In this document: positions 34,633 through 46,760 of the stretch, piece by piece | Layout: every line of letters begins with the position of its first letter | How positions within the stretch are numbered: position 1 is the first letter of the stretch | Origin: Sipunculus nudus | Taxonomy: Eukaryota > Annelida > Sipuncula > Golfingiida > Sipunculidae | NCBI GenBank assembly: GCA_026874595.1 | Contig: CM049315.1 | Location: 5,270,664 to 5,334,663 of the forward strand | Direction of reading: 5' to 3' | DNA: 64,000 nucleotides | Position numbers and translations under genes: made by a program | The notes under the pieces: generated by a model | Databases searched by the model: none | Seen by the model: the letters and a program-made list of their open reading frames with translations, nothing else | Told to the model about the DNA's origin: nothing

Positions 34633-34983
34633 TGTTCCATGCACGTGTGTATGAAGACTCCTATGGCCAGCCGTGGCGCTGTAGAGACGTTTCGGAGCAC
34701 CCACGGTCAGCTGAGAAGCAAACATAAGTGCTATTACGACCCATCTGACATATCACGTGGTGCAGTATTTAAACGGAGCTACACATGGCTGTTGGTATTC
34801 AACGTCTTCTTTTGGCCAGGACTTGCTTTTCTCTCGGGAATATTTATATGCGCCGGGGTGTGCTACGTCCGCAGACGCAAATCGTCCTATCAGCCCGATC
34901 GGGCGGCGGAGGAAAGTACGTCACCCGGAAGTAAAACCGAGGTCATCAGCGGGTCACAGCTGTGTTTCCTTGAACGTTACTGA
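34633..34983 (+). CDS. KCNMB-like: BK channel beta-subunit-like protein, terminal coding exon
   Basis: This phase-0 exon adds 116 residues and the TGA stop, giving about 229 residues in total, within the usual KCNMB range of roughly 190-280. It opens with the loop cysteines CSMHVC, which match the conserved CSYIPKC position at the same exon junction. It continues through KCYYDPSD, the equivalent of the family's CYSDP or CFYDP motif. The second membrane segment includes LVFNVFFWPGLAFLSGIFIC, with the FWP signature found at the same place in vertebrate beta subunits. The cytoplasmic tail begins VRRRKSSYQPDRAAEE and is longer and more charged than in vertebrate beta1. Both membrane segments and the complete cysteine ladder are intact, so the gene looks functional. 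Confidence 0.87.
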   Translation, partial: CSMHVCMKTPMASRGAVETFRSTHGQLRSKHKCYYDPSDISRGAVFKRSYTWLLVFNVFFWPGLAFLSGIFICAGVCYVRRRKSSYQPDRAAEESTSPGSKTEVISGSQLCFLERY

Positions 34984-35529
34984 ATTGTAATAGGAATGAA
35001 ACAGATGTATGTGCATGCATAATATAAAATTAGAGAGCTGAGGGTTTTTTCCCTTAGAAGAATGGCTACAGCTGTCGGGTATTAAGAACAGGACTGGGCG
35101 GTATTGAGGACCAAGCACGTGCGATGAACTTGCTCAAGAAAGAAATATGAGGTCATTAATGTATATATAATCACGACAATTATACAGTGTCAGTCCTGGT
35201 GGACGGAGATAGGATTAATGTACAGATCATGTCCGTATTCATATTATTCATATTGTCACGAAGGATCCTTAGATTATTAAACGCGCCCCATGTATATGGA
35301 TAATTATCATGTCATTCTGTGAAACAAAAAAAAACACACAACAATGTGTTGCAATGTATGACTCATCCTTATCATAGTCGGCAGCGTCGGTGAGAACCAA
35401 TATTCCTTCTGTATTAGTACACGAATATCTATAACATAGATGTGCTTTGTCGAGCGAACGTTGTATACACACCTAACCTCTCCCCTCCCTCGCCTGGAGT
35501 CCATCTGGAGTGGAGTTTATGTTGTATAG

Positions 35530-35535
35530 AATAAA
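35530..35535 (+). terminator. candidate polyadenylation signal of the KCNMB-like gene
   Basis: This is the first canonical AATAAA downstream of the stop at 34983, about 550 bp away. It would give a short 3' untranslated region. Only the hexamer supports this. Confidence 0.3.
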
Positions 35536-36346
35536 CCTACAACGCTGCTTGGTATCATGCCGTCTGTCGGGAGCTTTATTGATGACTGGGGATGTGAGCA
35601 GGTGAAATTGACTTCCTATGCCTCAGAGCCAGGTTTGATCGTCTAAAAATATGGTTTATACTGAAGGTAATGGAGTTTTGTATGTGGAAATATATAATAT
35701 ATGAACCGGTAAATTGCTCTGATAACGACTTCGGCTCGGGCATCTAAATCACACAAGGCACCAGGCAATATTTCGGTCCAAACACCGATTTTGAGAATCG
35801 CCATCATTAATACAAATATAATATTAATATCTACATTTGCATCTACTTATAAGTCTTTCTGTTAAAGGGGTATGTCTTTGCACATAACAGTGATGAAATC
35901 ATACTTTTTATTTAATATTTTGAAATTTGTAAACATATTTTCAATCATTACATAGACATTTTTTTCATATGGAATTTAAAAAAAAAAATATGCCAGTGTT
36001 TATAAAAAATAAGTTTATTTACATTTACAACAGTCTGGTAAATTAAATCTTATATAAAAACTAGAAACACCACAATATTTTTCAGCAGGGATTTGCAACA
36101 GCTTGACGAATCTATAATATTTTAATATTACACTATTTTGTTTTATTTATGTTATTCATTAACATTTAATATTTTTATATTTATGATTATATTATAATAT
36201 ATATTTTATGATTGTCCTGGGTTAAACAACAGAACAAATAAATTGGTATTTACAATAATTATGCAAGCATATATAAATTCATATTCATCAATGAGCTCCT
36301 TAAGCCATTCACCAAGGAAAAGCAAAACTACCATTAAAACCATTAT
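35536..36346. other. intergenic sequence, nothing recognised
   Basis: AT-rich sequence downstream of the KCNMB-like gene, with no recognisable gene or repeat. Confidence 0.5.
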
Positions 36347-36551
36347 ACGGGTTCGGATCCATGTTTTTGGGATTGGGGTTGGGGGGGGGGGGTGAAAATT
36401 TATAAAATTTATAAACTAATACCCTAAAATGGTCTACACCTCTTGGATGGGGTGGGGTAGCTGTCAATAATGGAAAAACGGTGCAAAAAAAGACAATTCT
36501 GCCTTGTCAGGGGTGGGGTTAATCCCCCTTAAACTCCTGGATCCAATCCCT
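36347..36551. mobile_element. short MITE-like element with GGATCC-containing ends
   Basis: The left end GGGTTCGGATCCATG and the reverse complement of the right end, GGGATTGGATCCAGG, match at about 11 of 15 positions as imperfect inverted repeats around 205 bp of G-run-containing sequence. Related ends occur near 11635 and 48658. No convincing target-site duplication was found, so superfamily assignment (hAT-like at best) is uncertain. Confidence 0.4.
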
Positions 36552-37640
36552 ATCAAACCATTTCTTTTCATACTTTCATCGACTACAAACTATTCCGGGT
36601 CAATACCAATGGACTTATCACGTCTGGTCAAGCGTTACAGAAGAATCAATATGGTAAAAAAAGGGGGAAAAATCTTTCAATTTCAAATGTTAACAGACAT
36701 TTTCCAGTCAAAAAGGAAACATAGCGCTTCGGGAGTACGGTGGCTAGGCAATCCGCTGCCAACTAATATACGCGGGGAGGTTTCTCGACATGGCCGTTAA
36801 AATTCTTATATTAACAAATAATATTTATTTTTGTCCTGATGTTCAAGATATCTGCTTACCGTCCTTCATTTCCCAGTCTCCAGCAGGCAGTAATGCTGAT
36901 ACCTGCTATATGACTGTCTGGTCGGACCTGGGAATCTCCGGGAAAGCTTTAAACCTGTCCTGAACAAACAGTGAACATCAACAATGCTCTGACACACCGC
37001 ATCTCTGGCTATGGACAGGATTCAGTTCAGCATGACAGTTTATAATTTTTGATTTATCTTTCGCGAAGCCTCAAACCGAGATTTCATGGACATGTTATCT
37101 CTTTTATATATTTATCTGAACAGATACGGAACTATTCATAAGTTTTGTACTTATATAACCAAAAGCTTTGAAAGGTCATTTTTTACAACAATGTGGTTGC
37201 CCTTTTTACCCAATGGTTATAAATATCCTATATTTTTCTCTCCTTAGAAGGTTGTCTCAGATTAATTTCATCTCGATACTTTATTATTGTTTTGTTTCTC
37301 GTCACCGACAAAGTTAAACATACATCTGATAGTGATAGATATATGACTTATGCATGTGACAGTGGACATAACTTTTATGCAAAAGATAGTGGATATAAAT
37401 TTTATATGTTAATAATCAGAATTACGGCTACTACGTACATCACACATTATCGGCTTCTTAACAGAAGCACTAATTAACCCATTTGTCATCATGTCAGTGA
37501 TGATTTATTTTTCTTCTCCGCCACTTTGCGCTCATATATTTCAATATTTTTTACACGTTTGACAAAAGTAACAAAAGAAGGAATACCGTCATTATTTATG
37601 GTATATTTAATATAATAATATACATGGTAGAAACAAATAC
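36552..37640. other. intergenic sequence, nothing recognised
   Basis: No recognisable gene. The end of the 36504-36800 open frame is not similar to anything I know. Confidence 0.45.
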
Positions 37641-37649
37641 ATCTCAAGT

Positions 37650-38660
37650 GCAGCATTTTGTTCTGCACTGAAATGATAACATCATCAGAATTTCAATTAT
37701 ATATTGTGAAAGGTATTTCTTTTGATTTAATCAATTGTTTCCAATTGTGCGCCACATCCTTTTGAATAGCTAGCCAATGTATAAAATAAATGTTATACTC
37801 CATGCTAGAGTGCGGTATAATATCACTGGATTCTTTTGACAACCATGTTTCTTAGACAGATGATATATGTATATAATTACTAATTTATCTGAATAACTTA
37901 CATAATTAGGTCTCCCGCCTACTGTTATATTTTTATTGTTCCATAAAGGCTGTCGATATATATTTACCTTATTAGCAGGTTCACAAGAGGTTAGCCTAGA
38001 CCATAATTCTAAACACTGAATATAAAACTTTGACATTTTTTTCATGTAATGCTTACGTCAAAATTAGCCCTTATTTTTTTACCTCCCACATATTTCAAAT
38101 AAGTGAGAAATATTGCACACTTACTAGTTAACATATTTTTCAGTCGTATAATCCTCATTATTCTCTGACTTTCTCTGATGGTTTCTTCTAATTCCTCCTT
38201 CTTCTTGATCGCTGATAAGTACATCGTGTCTCATTTTCGGTTTTCTTCCATTCCATACGAAGTCAGTCACAGAATTTTCACTCTCTTTATAAAACCTTTA
38301 TCGGACTCCATTATAGAACATATATAATCTTTGACTCATATATAGACTTGATAACGGTATTTTATTAACGTACTTTTGTCGCCATATAAATTCAGAATGT
38401 TCATATTTTCAAAATCATTATCAATGTTAAGAATATGTGAAATCTCTCGTCATATGGGTACCATATACCTAAAATATTCATCTAATCTTTCTCTAAATTA
38501 ATCCATTTAGTATCCTTGAATTTCTGGGATATTTCCTTATGTTCTTCCCAACCAAGCTATCTCCCGTTTTTTTAATTAACAACTATGGACAAACATGCAG
38601 CAAAATCATCCAAATATACTTTACAATGCTCCATTGATTATAAGTCTCTGATTAAATATG
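37650..38660 (-). pseudogene. old L1/Tx1-type LINE ORF2 fragment
   Basis: Reading the minus strand across several frames gives, in the correct order, pieces typical of the region after the reverse transcriptase core: LDDFAACLSIV, INIDNDFENMNILNL, SVTDFVWNGRKPKM with DQEEGGI, and CLELWSRLTSCEPANKVNIY followed by QPLWNNKNITVGGRP. Stops and frameshifts are scattered throughout, so it is long dead. The order and spacing match the younger element at 38812-41514, so they belong to the same broad clade, but the sequence is clearly diverged. Confidence 0.7.
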
Positions 38661-38795
38661 TATTGTCATGATGTCAGGGTTTCAAATTTACGAGATTCGC
38701 GAAAGAAGAATCATCGCTAAATAAAACTTTCGTCAATAAGACGTCGAAGGCAAAGTTAAAGGTTAACATTATGACAGAAAGAAAATGTTTATGTT

Positions 38796-38811
38796 CACAG
38801 ATTGACGTTTG
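38796..38811. repeat. target-site duplication, left copy
   Basis: CACAGATTGACGTTTG, 16 bp, is identical to 41515-41530. It lies next to the A-rich 3' tail of the LINE (T-rich on the plus strand). Confidence 0.9.
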
Positions 38812-39539
38812 TTTTTTTTTATTTATTTATTTTTTTTATTCTCACAAGAAAAGTAATACAACAAGGATATTAATACAATTCACATGTCATTTACAAAGGC
38901 ACAACACACATACACAGAATGTGTTGTTTACATGTAATTATGTAAATTCAACATATACTGAGGTCGGTCTGTCCACTCAGCCTTACCAGATCAAGCATCG
39001 GCTAAGCTGCCCGACAGTAAGTGGATAGCCCTGTCCTCAGCACTGCCAGATGAAGTGAGAGAGCAAGCAACCCTCGTAACCAGCAATGCTGAGTCTGTCC
39101 CAAAATAACTGAGTGGAATAGCTTACAAAAGCCATAACATATATATACTTAAAATAAACCAAATTTTCCTAAGATCCCTTCTTGGTATGTATTTACACAA
39201 AAGAAACATCACGTAAACAATGAGATACACAAACAATACATAATTGAACTTCAAACAAAACAATTCAGCATCACAGTACATATTACACACAAGTTACAGG
39301 TACAGAGAAACACATGCTGGATAATACTGAAAGTGGTCTGTGGAATACAAAATCACTGAACTATGCACGTATACTTATTTACAGTGCATTACTTGAACTC
39401 AACAATAATTAATACTAATTTGATATGGAACCATAGGGACCTGCGTTTATCTATATTAAAAAATAAGTATTTCCATCAAGGTGCTTCAAATCTGAATGGG
39501 GGAATGAGCACCTTCAAACATCTACATATGCATATAAAC

Positions 39540-39640
39540 TCATGCTCCCATATACACACATATATATATGCACACAAACATATATATACACATAAATATA
39601 TATAAACATATATACACATACATATATAAACATTCATTAC
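39540..39640. repeat. TATA/CACA-rich low-complexity tract in the LINE 3' region
   Basis: Imperfect CATATATA and CACACA words. They are within the transposed segment, not at its end. Confidence 0.8.
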
Positions 39641-39904
39641 ATTAGTTTCAAATTAATGACTAATCAGTGCAAATGAGGTATCATCATGTTCCATTTCTTC
39701 ACATGTAAAGACATTTTATCTTTACTTTGTGCAATAGTGTACTCCGTGTTTTGCACAGATGTTATTCTACGAACGAAATCTGCAAAAAGGTCGACTTCAT
39801 GTTCTTTTCTATTAAAATATAGAGTAAGTTTATATGTCAATATAATCTGATTGATTAAACAATTTTCTGTCCCTGGTAGAACTCCCAATAAAACTGTTTT
39901 CCTA

Positions 39905-41514
39905 TTAATACACGGCAGTATAATACCTTTTGAGTCTAATCACGATTGTTTTTTTTTTTAAATTTAGGTTCTTTGAGACAAAACATTCAAAAAAGAGATG
40001 TGTAAAAGTCTCATATTCAGTATGACAATACGAACAGCGTGGAGAAACAGACAATTTCCATTGATGTAACCAATAGTTAACTGGTAAATAATTATGTATC
40101 ACTTTGAACTGAAACTCTCTGCCGTACATATCTAAGGAAGTTTGATGTATTAAAATATAAAATTGTTTCAAGTCTTCTGGACATATATTTGTGGTTTTAA
40201 CCCAGTTGTTTTCTTGTGTAGGTGGTACTAATATTTGTTTAATCAATACTTTGTACACTGTCCTTGAGTCTAATTTTAAAGGGTTGCATATTCCACCAAT
40301 TGTTTGAATAAAATCACATCCATCTTTCATTACAGTTTCTAACTGCCCATGAGCCTTTAATTTTACCCTTTCAATCCAATCCTTTGGTACTGCATCAACA
40401 ATTGACCTCCATTGCATAAATTATTTTACTGATATAGCTGGATAAGCCCTCTGTAACTCATTCCAGGTATAACGGTTACCTGTTACATTCATCAGGTCTC
40501 CAACTGTTTTAATATTATGAACATCAAGAGAAGCATAATGAAATGACTTACTATTTATTTTGAAGAAAGAATTGTTCCAGAGTGACTGTATTCTAACCTC
40601 CTCTGCTGACTCTGGAATCACTGTTACATAATTATAGACCACTCATTCAGACATTTTTTGTAAAATGATAACATGTTTCCTGGAACCCTCTTCACATCAA
40701 AATTTGAAGACATTGACATTGCCCCTCCATTAGATTTTGAATAATATTGTGGAATTATTTTCCATGTTGCATCTCCACCCGCAATCAAACGTTTGATCCA
40801 CATTATGTTTTGTGTTTTTAATCGAGGTTTTACATCTGGAAACTTTATTCCACCCATTTCATAATCGCAAATAATTGAATTATATTGAACCTTTGGTCTT
40901 TTGCCATTCCATAAAAACTTTCTTAAGTATTGTGTAACATTTTCAACAAATAATTTTGGTGCAATACACATATTACATACGATTTTTTTTTTTTTCACAT
41001 TGCTAGTGTTCGACAATTTCTGACCGACCAAATATTGTAAGGGCTCTGCATGACCACATAGTTAGAACTGACTTTAAGTCTGTACTAAAGAAGTTTAATC
41101 TGTAACATATATCGGTATCATATGAGAAAATGATTCCTAGAGTCCTGATAGCAGAACATGTTAAATCCACCCGTTTACAGGATATTGCTTTATCTTGTCT
41201 GGCCTTCCAGTCACCCAACCAGTTGGATTGTTCAAACAATTCAAATATAGATATCAATGACTTAAATGAATGTATGTCTGATAAGAAAAAGGTGATATCG
41301 TCTGCAAACAGCGTTAGCTTAATCTCGTTGTTCCCTACTGTAATTCCTTTTACATCCATACTGTTTCAAACCATTTGTGTCAGAACTTCCATGACAAGGA
41401 TAAACAGATATGGAGCCATTGGGTCTCCCTGTTTTGTGCCCCTTGATAAAGTAAAATAGTTAGAGAATCCATTATTTAAAACGCAACTCGAAGAATTAGT
41501 ATGCAACAGTTTGA
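39905..41514 (-). pseudogene. LINE ORF2 remnant: reverse transcriptase C-terminal half
   Basis: The frame enters mid-domain with VLNNGFSNYFTLSRGTKQGD and PMAPYLFILVMEVLTQMV, the RT block that precedes the catalytic core. It is stopped by TGA at 41366-41368. The next part has the catalytic FADD box (KLTLFADDITFFL). Then come RALTIFGRSEIVEH, IAPKLFVENVTQYLRKFLWN with GKRPKVQYN and GGIKFPD, and a C-terminal zinc-knuckle-like CSYCHTEYETFTHLFFEC. Breaks: the TGA, a frameshift between about 41000 and 41031 near a 13-base T run, a second frameshift near 40640, and an in-frame TAA at 40421-40423. The endonuclease and N-terminal RT parts are missing through 5' truncation. The motif set fits the L1/Tx1 group. 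Confidence 0.88.
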
Positions 41515-41530
41515 CACAGATTGACGTTTG
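41515..41530. repeat. target-site duplication, right copy
   Basis: CACAGATTGACGTTTG, identical to 38796-38811, at the 5'-truncated end of the LINE. Confidence 0.9.
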
Positions 41531-42194
41531 AAATAATATCAGATCTTTCCAATTGACCGCTATTAAAGAGCAATATATTTTGTTAATATAATATTGTGCT
41601 CATAATATTTTTTATAAGTAATTCACATAATAATGGTTGTACTCTGTGCATAGATCTTTTATATTGTGAGATCGCGAAAAAGGGACCCTTGCGAAACCCT
41701 GAAGAAATGAAAATCGCGAACTTTTGATCCCAAGAATATGAAGCCAATCACATGCAGTAAATCGGCCTTTTGTTTCTTTTTTTACTATTAATATGGTCCG
41801 TATTGAATGTGTTTGCTGTCTATTTTTCTGTCGCTTCTTAGAACGTGTGCAATGTGTATTGTAGTTTAATTTTAAAAATCTAAAAAAGCTCGTCCTCCTT
41901 TGTTTATACCGATATTTGTCTGTAGTGTTTATTTCACGTCAGCCTTTAAGGGGAAGATAGGAAAAAAGACATGCGCATGTGAGACAGAGGTGGGACAGCT
42001 GTTTTACCCATTTTCTCTCAAGACTCCAGAGTTGGTTCGTCTTAAAATTGTTTAAATGTGCTCAAATCCCTTTGCATTTCCCAGCAGCGTGAACTTAACT
42101 CTAGCGGTAAAAAATTTCTCCCACTTCTTGGCTTAGCTGCAATAACAGCTTTGTTTTTAATTTTTATTAAATTTTCAGTGGAACTTTATTTTCT
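41531..42194. other. intergenic sequence, nothing recognised
   Basis: AT-rich sequence without recognisable features. Confidence 0.5.
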
Positions 42195-42550
42195 TTTTAA
42201 ATAAAAGAGCAGCAAATTGCTTTCCCGAACCAATGATGAATTTGCCTGTCTTTAGAACAGCATGCTTGAGTTAGAAAAGACTTGTCTGAATCACCCACAA
42301 TTAATTCCTAGCAGCTTCCTTTATAAAATTAAACAGTAGGAAATTGTTTTGCCGAATCTATGATGGATTACCTTGCTTTGAGGAGAACAAAAAATTTGAA
42401 AAAGACAGATTATGTTTGAAATGCTCATATCTTATTACCAAAGATCCCTGTTAATATTAAAATCTAGCAAATTGCTTTGCCGAATTTGTGATGGGTCTGT
42501 TGTGATCAGAACAAGAAAAGGACTTTGTTTGAAAAGTCATTTGGCCAATT
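42195..42550 (+). repeat. about 130-bp degenerate tandem repeat, three copies
   Basis: GCAAATTGCTTTCCCGAACC, GGAAATTGTTTTGCCGAATC and GCAAATTGCTTTGCCGAATT begin near 42212, 42340 and 42467. Each is followed by a variant of GATGGATTT and an AGAACA word. The period is about 127-130 bp. Non-coding. Confidence 0.75.
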
Positions 42551-45002
42551 AGCCACTAAGGACTGTCCGGGTAATGAAAAGGTTAATGAAGTGTCTTCTT
42601 TCCGCAATGACAGAACCGGCTACGTATGTTTCCAATCTTGACTTAATTTCTTCCACCCCATTTGTTCCTCCTTTATTTTCCATCTGATGTGTTCTTTTGA
42701 ATTTCCGTCATGTTCTGCTGTCCCGTTGACAAGCGGGAGATGGGCGTTTCATGAAGCAATTTAAATAATGCTACCATTCCCTCGTGTTAGCAAAGGGAGC
42801 CAAGTGAATTTGTCAGTTACCCGGGGTATTGGGGTCAGCGACGTGACAGGCTTATTTTCAAACCGCCATTGCTTTTGCGTTAATTCTGGTGAAGCCTCAC
42901 GGTTATAACGCCTATTTCTCCTTTTAAAAGGAAGGCTATATTTTTAGACGTGGCGCTGTGTGAATGATCGATCCAGAAAATCAATGTCTTATCCCTGCCG
43001 GTCACAAGGAAACTAGCAACTTCTCTTAAATATTATAGCTTTTTGTGTTTCTTCTTTTGTGATACTTTTGTAAAACCGGGAAAACGTCAATCAAAATGCT
43101 ATTTGATTTATTTTGTGTGCTAAATGTTATTTTTAATCATTCATATAAATTATAAAACTGAGAGATTTATTACTTTATGTACGGATATCAGTGGCTATGA
43201 AACAACAACAGAGATATGGAAAAGTGCTGGTCCACTCAGTCCACTTAGTCCACTCCGATGAAATGGTTTCAAATGGCATGTTCTGGAATCGGAGACATTG
43301 ATCTTGCCACGGCCCGTCGGTACATCAAATGACATTACGTGATTGTCTGTTCGTCTTCAGAATCGGCCTGCTCTCAGGATCCACCAATATATGTTCAAGT
43401 GAAAAACCGAGAGAAGCCTGGCGTGATCCAAAATGAGTTATACAATTCTGAATCATGGAGAAATATTTTATAATAAAACTCCAAGTGCAAACATACTGAC
43501 GGCGTCAATAAACCATTTCCCCCAGTGAAATTGTAACATTAAATGATTTCATTCAAACAATTTTATTCAATTTTAAATTAAAAATTAGCAATTAATGCCT
43601 GGGAAATTTTTCATGTGTGCGTAAACAATCGTCTCTTTTAACATTTGAGTGTTGAACGAACTGCCCGGGAAATATTTATTTGAATTACAAAACATCTACC
43701 TGGACAATTTTTCTACGTCAGTTAACTATCTTTTATGTGTTTATAATAATTACATTAAACATGTTAACAAGAAATATTTAAATTCTACATAAACACTGAA
43801 ATATTCTATATTTATCAGATGATCATTTATCAGTTATGGCTTTTTTACAGGCCATGTAATTTTTTTCCTACGCAGTCATTTAACGCCCTTTGTGTTTTGT
43901 ATATTAAACATTTTTCTGATAAATAGTATCTTATAGATAAAAAGCTACATTGAATTCAATGTTTCTTTCTAACGAAATAATAACGCGTGTCAAAGTGTAT
44001 CTTTATAATCAATATTATTTATTTGAAGTTAAACATCTCTCTCATCCTCATTTGTGTCTTTAATGACATAGATAAATATACCAGATGCTCATAAGCATGA
44101 CTGTAAAACTGTTAAAAAGTAGTATATAATATAACTTGATATGCGTTATATTTACAATCAATACCATATTTCTGTCAGAATCTTATTTTTTTTTCAGAAT
44201 CAGTATCATGTATTATATTTAATATAATGATCAGTTTCTGTAGAGTAGCAAAACACATTAAAGATTAATGGAAAAACTTTAATTTCAAGACACTATATTA
44301 ATATATATTTGAGAAAGAGACCGAAAGGGACTGCCTAAGGCATGGCTCATGAAAAAGAGACGGAGCGGCGGAGAGTGCCGGGGATTGCTATTGCATCGTT
44401 TAAAATAAATCAGGGGAGATGGCCACGTTATATTAGCTCAGTCTGTATATATTATTACCCTGAGACCCTAGATAGGCCGAATCTAAATGGATTGCCTTCA
44501 CTATATAACGGATAAATTGCCTCTGTTCCCACTGTGATAACAGCTACTATCATAAAGACCTATGCAGCCACTCTTGGCCCGATGCAGGAAATGTACTTTC
44601 GATGAAGATTTATAGTTATATTATTCGTATAACTCTTTTTGTACCGGTAGTTTGATCTGAATAATCTAAAATATAACATCACTTATAAAGTCCATTTGTA
44701 CTAAAACATAACTTTTCTTATACCATCCATTTGTACGAGTATATTTCTTTTTTTTAACCGAGTATGGTCTTCAGTCAGTGCACGAATACGTCAATTATCT
44801 CCATTAAGGCGTCACAAATGTGTTGCTTATTTCTAACACTTCACATTTTCTTTTTCTGCCTGCGGGCTATGCCAGTTTTTACATTTAGAAATGTAACTTT
44901 AAGGTTAATGTTCGATTTTTCTGACTGAGTGACATTACATCACGGTAAATATAAAATTATCGTTGGCTACACAAACAAAGACGTTCCACCACCACCACCA
45001 CT
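42551..45002. other. intergenic sequence, nothing recognised
   Basis: About 2.4 kb of AT-rich sequence. I found no exon, RNA gene or repeat family. Confidence 0.5.
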
Positions 45003-45004
45003 CT

Positions 45005-45049
<45 letters not shown>
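45003..45049. repeat. (CT)n microsatellite
   Basis: About 21 CT units after a short CCACCACCA tract. Confidence 0.98.
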
Positions 45050-45055
<6 letters not shown>

Positions 45056-45799
45056 ATTGCTCATTTAACTGTTTTATTGGATGATTTTTGTTCGAATATT
45101 TTTTGTATTTATCTGTCCATGGAGTTTACAAATTCGATTAATAAAATGTATAAATTACAAGATGTTTTATAGAAGGTTTTAATTTTATGCTTTGGTTCAG
45201 AAAATTTTATTTCACACTCACACATAGATAGATATAAACTCATGGTTATTCTGTGGTCGAAATGTAGGTACAGAGTAAGAGTGACACCTGTTAGATAGAG
45301 TAACTTATTTGTTATCATGTACTAATAATAAATAAGTTAGTCTACTAAAAGGCGTCACTCAAATTCTTTATGTACATGTATATATCTTCACGCACATCAA
45401 GTAATAGGTAACGTATTGAGAATCTATCTGTTTCTTAAAGTACACCTGTGAGACAGAAATCGTCTACCCATCATGGCTGAATGATCTACAATCCGCTTAC
45501 AGAGGGGACTCACTTTAGGCCAGCCTGTGTAAATCTCCGGGAATACTCCATACACCTTCGGATAATCCTACTCCACCTAAGCCGCTTATACGAATCACGT
45601 GGCCTTACACGACGCTGCTTCCAGTTCGTGGCAGGCGGGTCTGTGCCGATAAAATATGATTTGAATCTCGAGATTTAGTTTTATCAGGCAGCTGCTTGTT
45701 TGGTTGTGCAGGTGGGGACAGCTCTGCCAGTGTTGTGTCGTAGGCAATCTGGAGAATTAAATTTTCTATTATCATTCAGCTGTCTATATAATGACCTTG
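45050..45799. other. intergenic sequence, nothing recognised
   Basis: Open frames of about 60-69 codons occur but none is recognisable. Confidence 0.45.
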
Positions 45800-46760
45800 T
45801 GAAAAAGATAAAGAATAAATAAAACTGAATAACAATAACGAAGATACAGTCAAGTACAAGATACAATGAATGACGAAATAATTATGACGTACATTAAGGG
45901 CAACAAACAGTAAAAATACCATGACGTCGATCAAAACGAAGACCAAGATACAATGGCGAAATAATTATGACGTACAAATAAGGACAACAAACAGTTAAAA
46001 TACAGGGATGTTGATAAAAAGAAGTACAAGGTACCATGACGAAATAATTATAACGTACAATAAGACCAACAAACAGTCAAAATACAATGATGAAAACACA
46101 ATCAAGTTCAAGATACAATGACGAAATAATCATGACGTACAATAAGGACAACAAACAGTTAAAATACAGTGATGTCGATAAAAAGAAGTACAAGGTACCA
46201 TAACGAAATAATTATAACGTACAATAAGACCAACAAACAGTCAAAATACAATGATGAAAACACAATTAAGTTCAAGATACGATGACGAAATAATCATGAC
46301 GTACAATAAGGACAACAAACAGTTAAAATACAGTGATATTGATAAAAAGAAGTACAAGGTACCATAACGAAATAATTATAACGTACAATAAGACCAACAA
46401 ACAGTCAAAATACAATGATGAAAACACAATCAAGTTCAAGATACGATGACGAAATAATTATGACGTACACAATATAGTTGAAGATATAGTGAAAAAAAAA
46501 TCCAACCAAATATGGCGTTCAAATAAAGACAACACACAGGGTTTTATTCAATGATGGTCACAAAATAAAAGATAATAAACCAGTCAAGGGCCAGTAATGG
46601 GGACATAATGAAGGGCAAGATACAGTGAACAAACAATCGTTACATAGAAATAAGGACACCAAACAATGATGTCGACACAAGAAAGGATCAAATTTAGTAA
46701 ACAAACACTGCGGGTAACATAAAAAAAGACAGTAAACGATGCAGAGAAATTGATGGACGG
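45800..46760 (+). repeat. about 82-bp tandem repeat organised as 165-bp dimers
   Basis: The core word ATGACGTACAATAAGGACAA and the paired word ATAACGTACAATAAGACCAA alternate. TGACGTAC anchors lie near 45887, 45970, 46135 and 46299, giving an 82-83 bp monomer and a 164-165 bp dimer. The central part (45960-46480) is well preserved and the ends decay, with recognisable remnants to about 46760 (AATAAGGACACCAAAC). Confidence 0.85.

Larger units (their letters stand above)
38812..41514 (-). mobile_element. 5'-truncated L1/Tx1-type LINE insertion with target-site duplication
   Basis: The 2703-bp element runs on the minus strand. Its 5' end, truncated inside ORF2, is at 41514. Its 3' end is an A-rich tail (plus-strand T run with ATTTATTTATT) at 38812-38838. 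Exact 16-bp duplications flank it. The coding remainder is 39905-41514, followed by about 1.1 kb of 3' untranslated sequence that includes a TA/CA-rich zone (39540-39640). The identical duplications suggest a fairly recent insertion, but the coding frame is already broken. Confidence 0.9.

Noticed and set aside
34427-34727. Plus-strand proteins overlapping the second KCNMB-like exon
   Set aside because: They are in the wrong frame relative to the splice acceptor at 34632. Only the phase-0 frame carries the cysteine and FWP motifs.
41130-41459. A plus-strand 109-residue protein
   Set aside because: It is the antisense shadow of the LINE reverse transcriptase, which reads correctly with RGTKQGDPMAPYLF and FADD on the minus strand.
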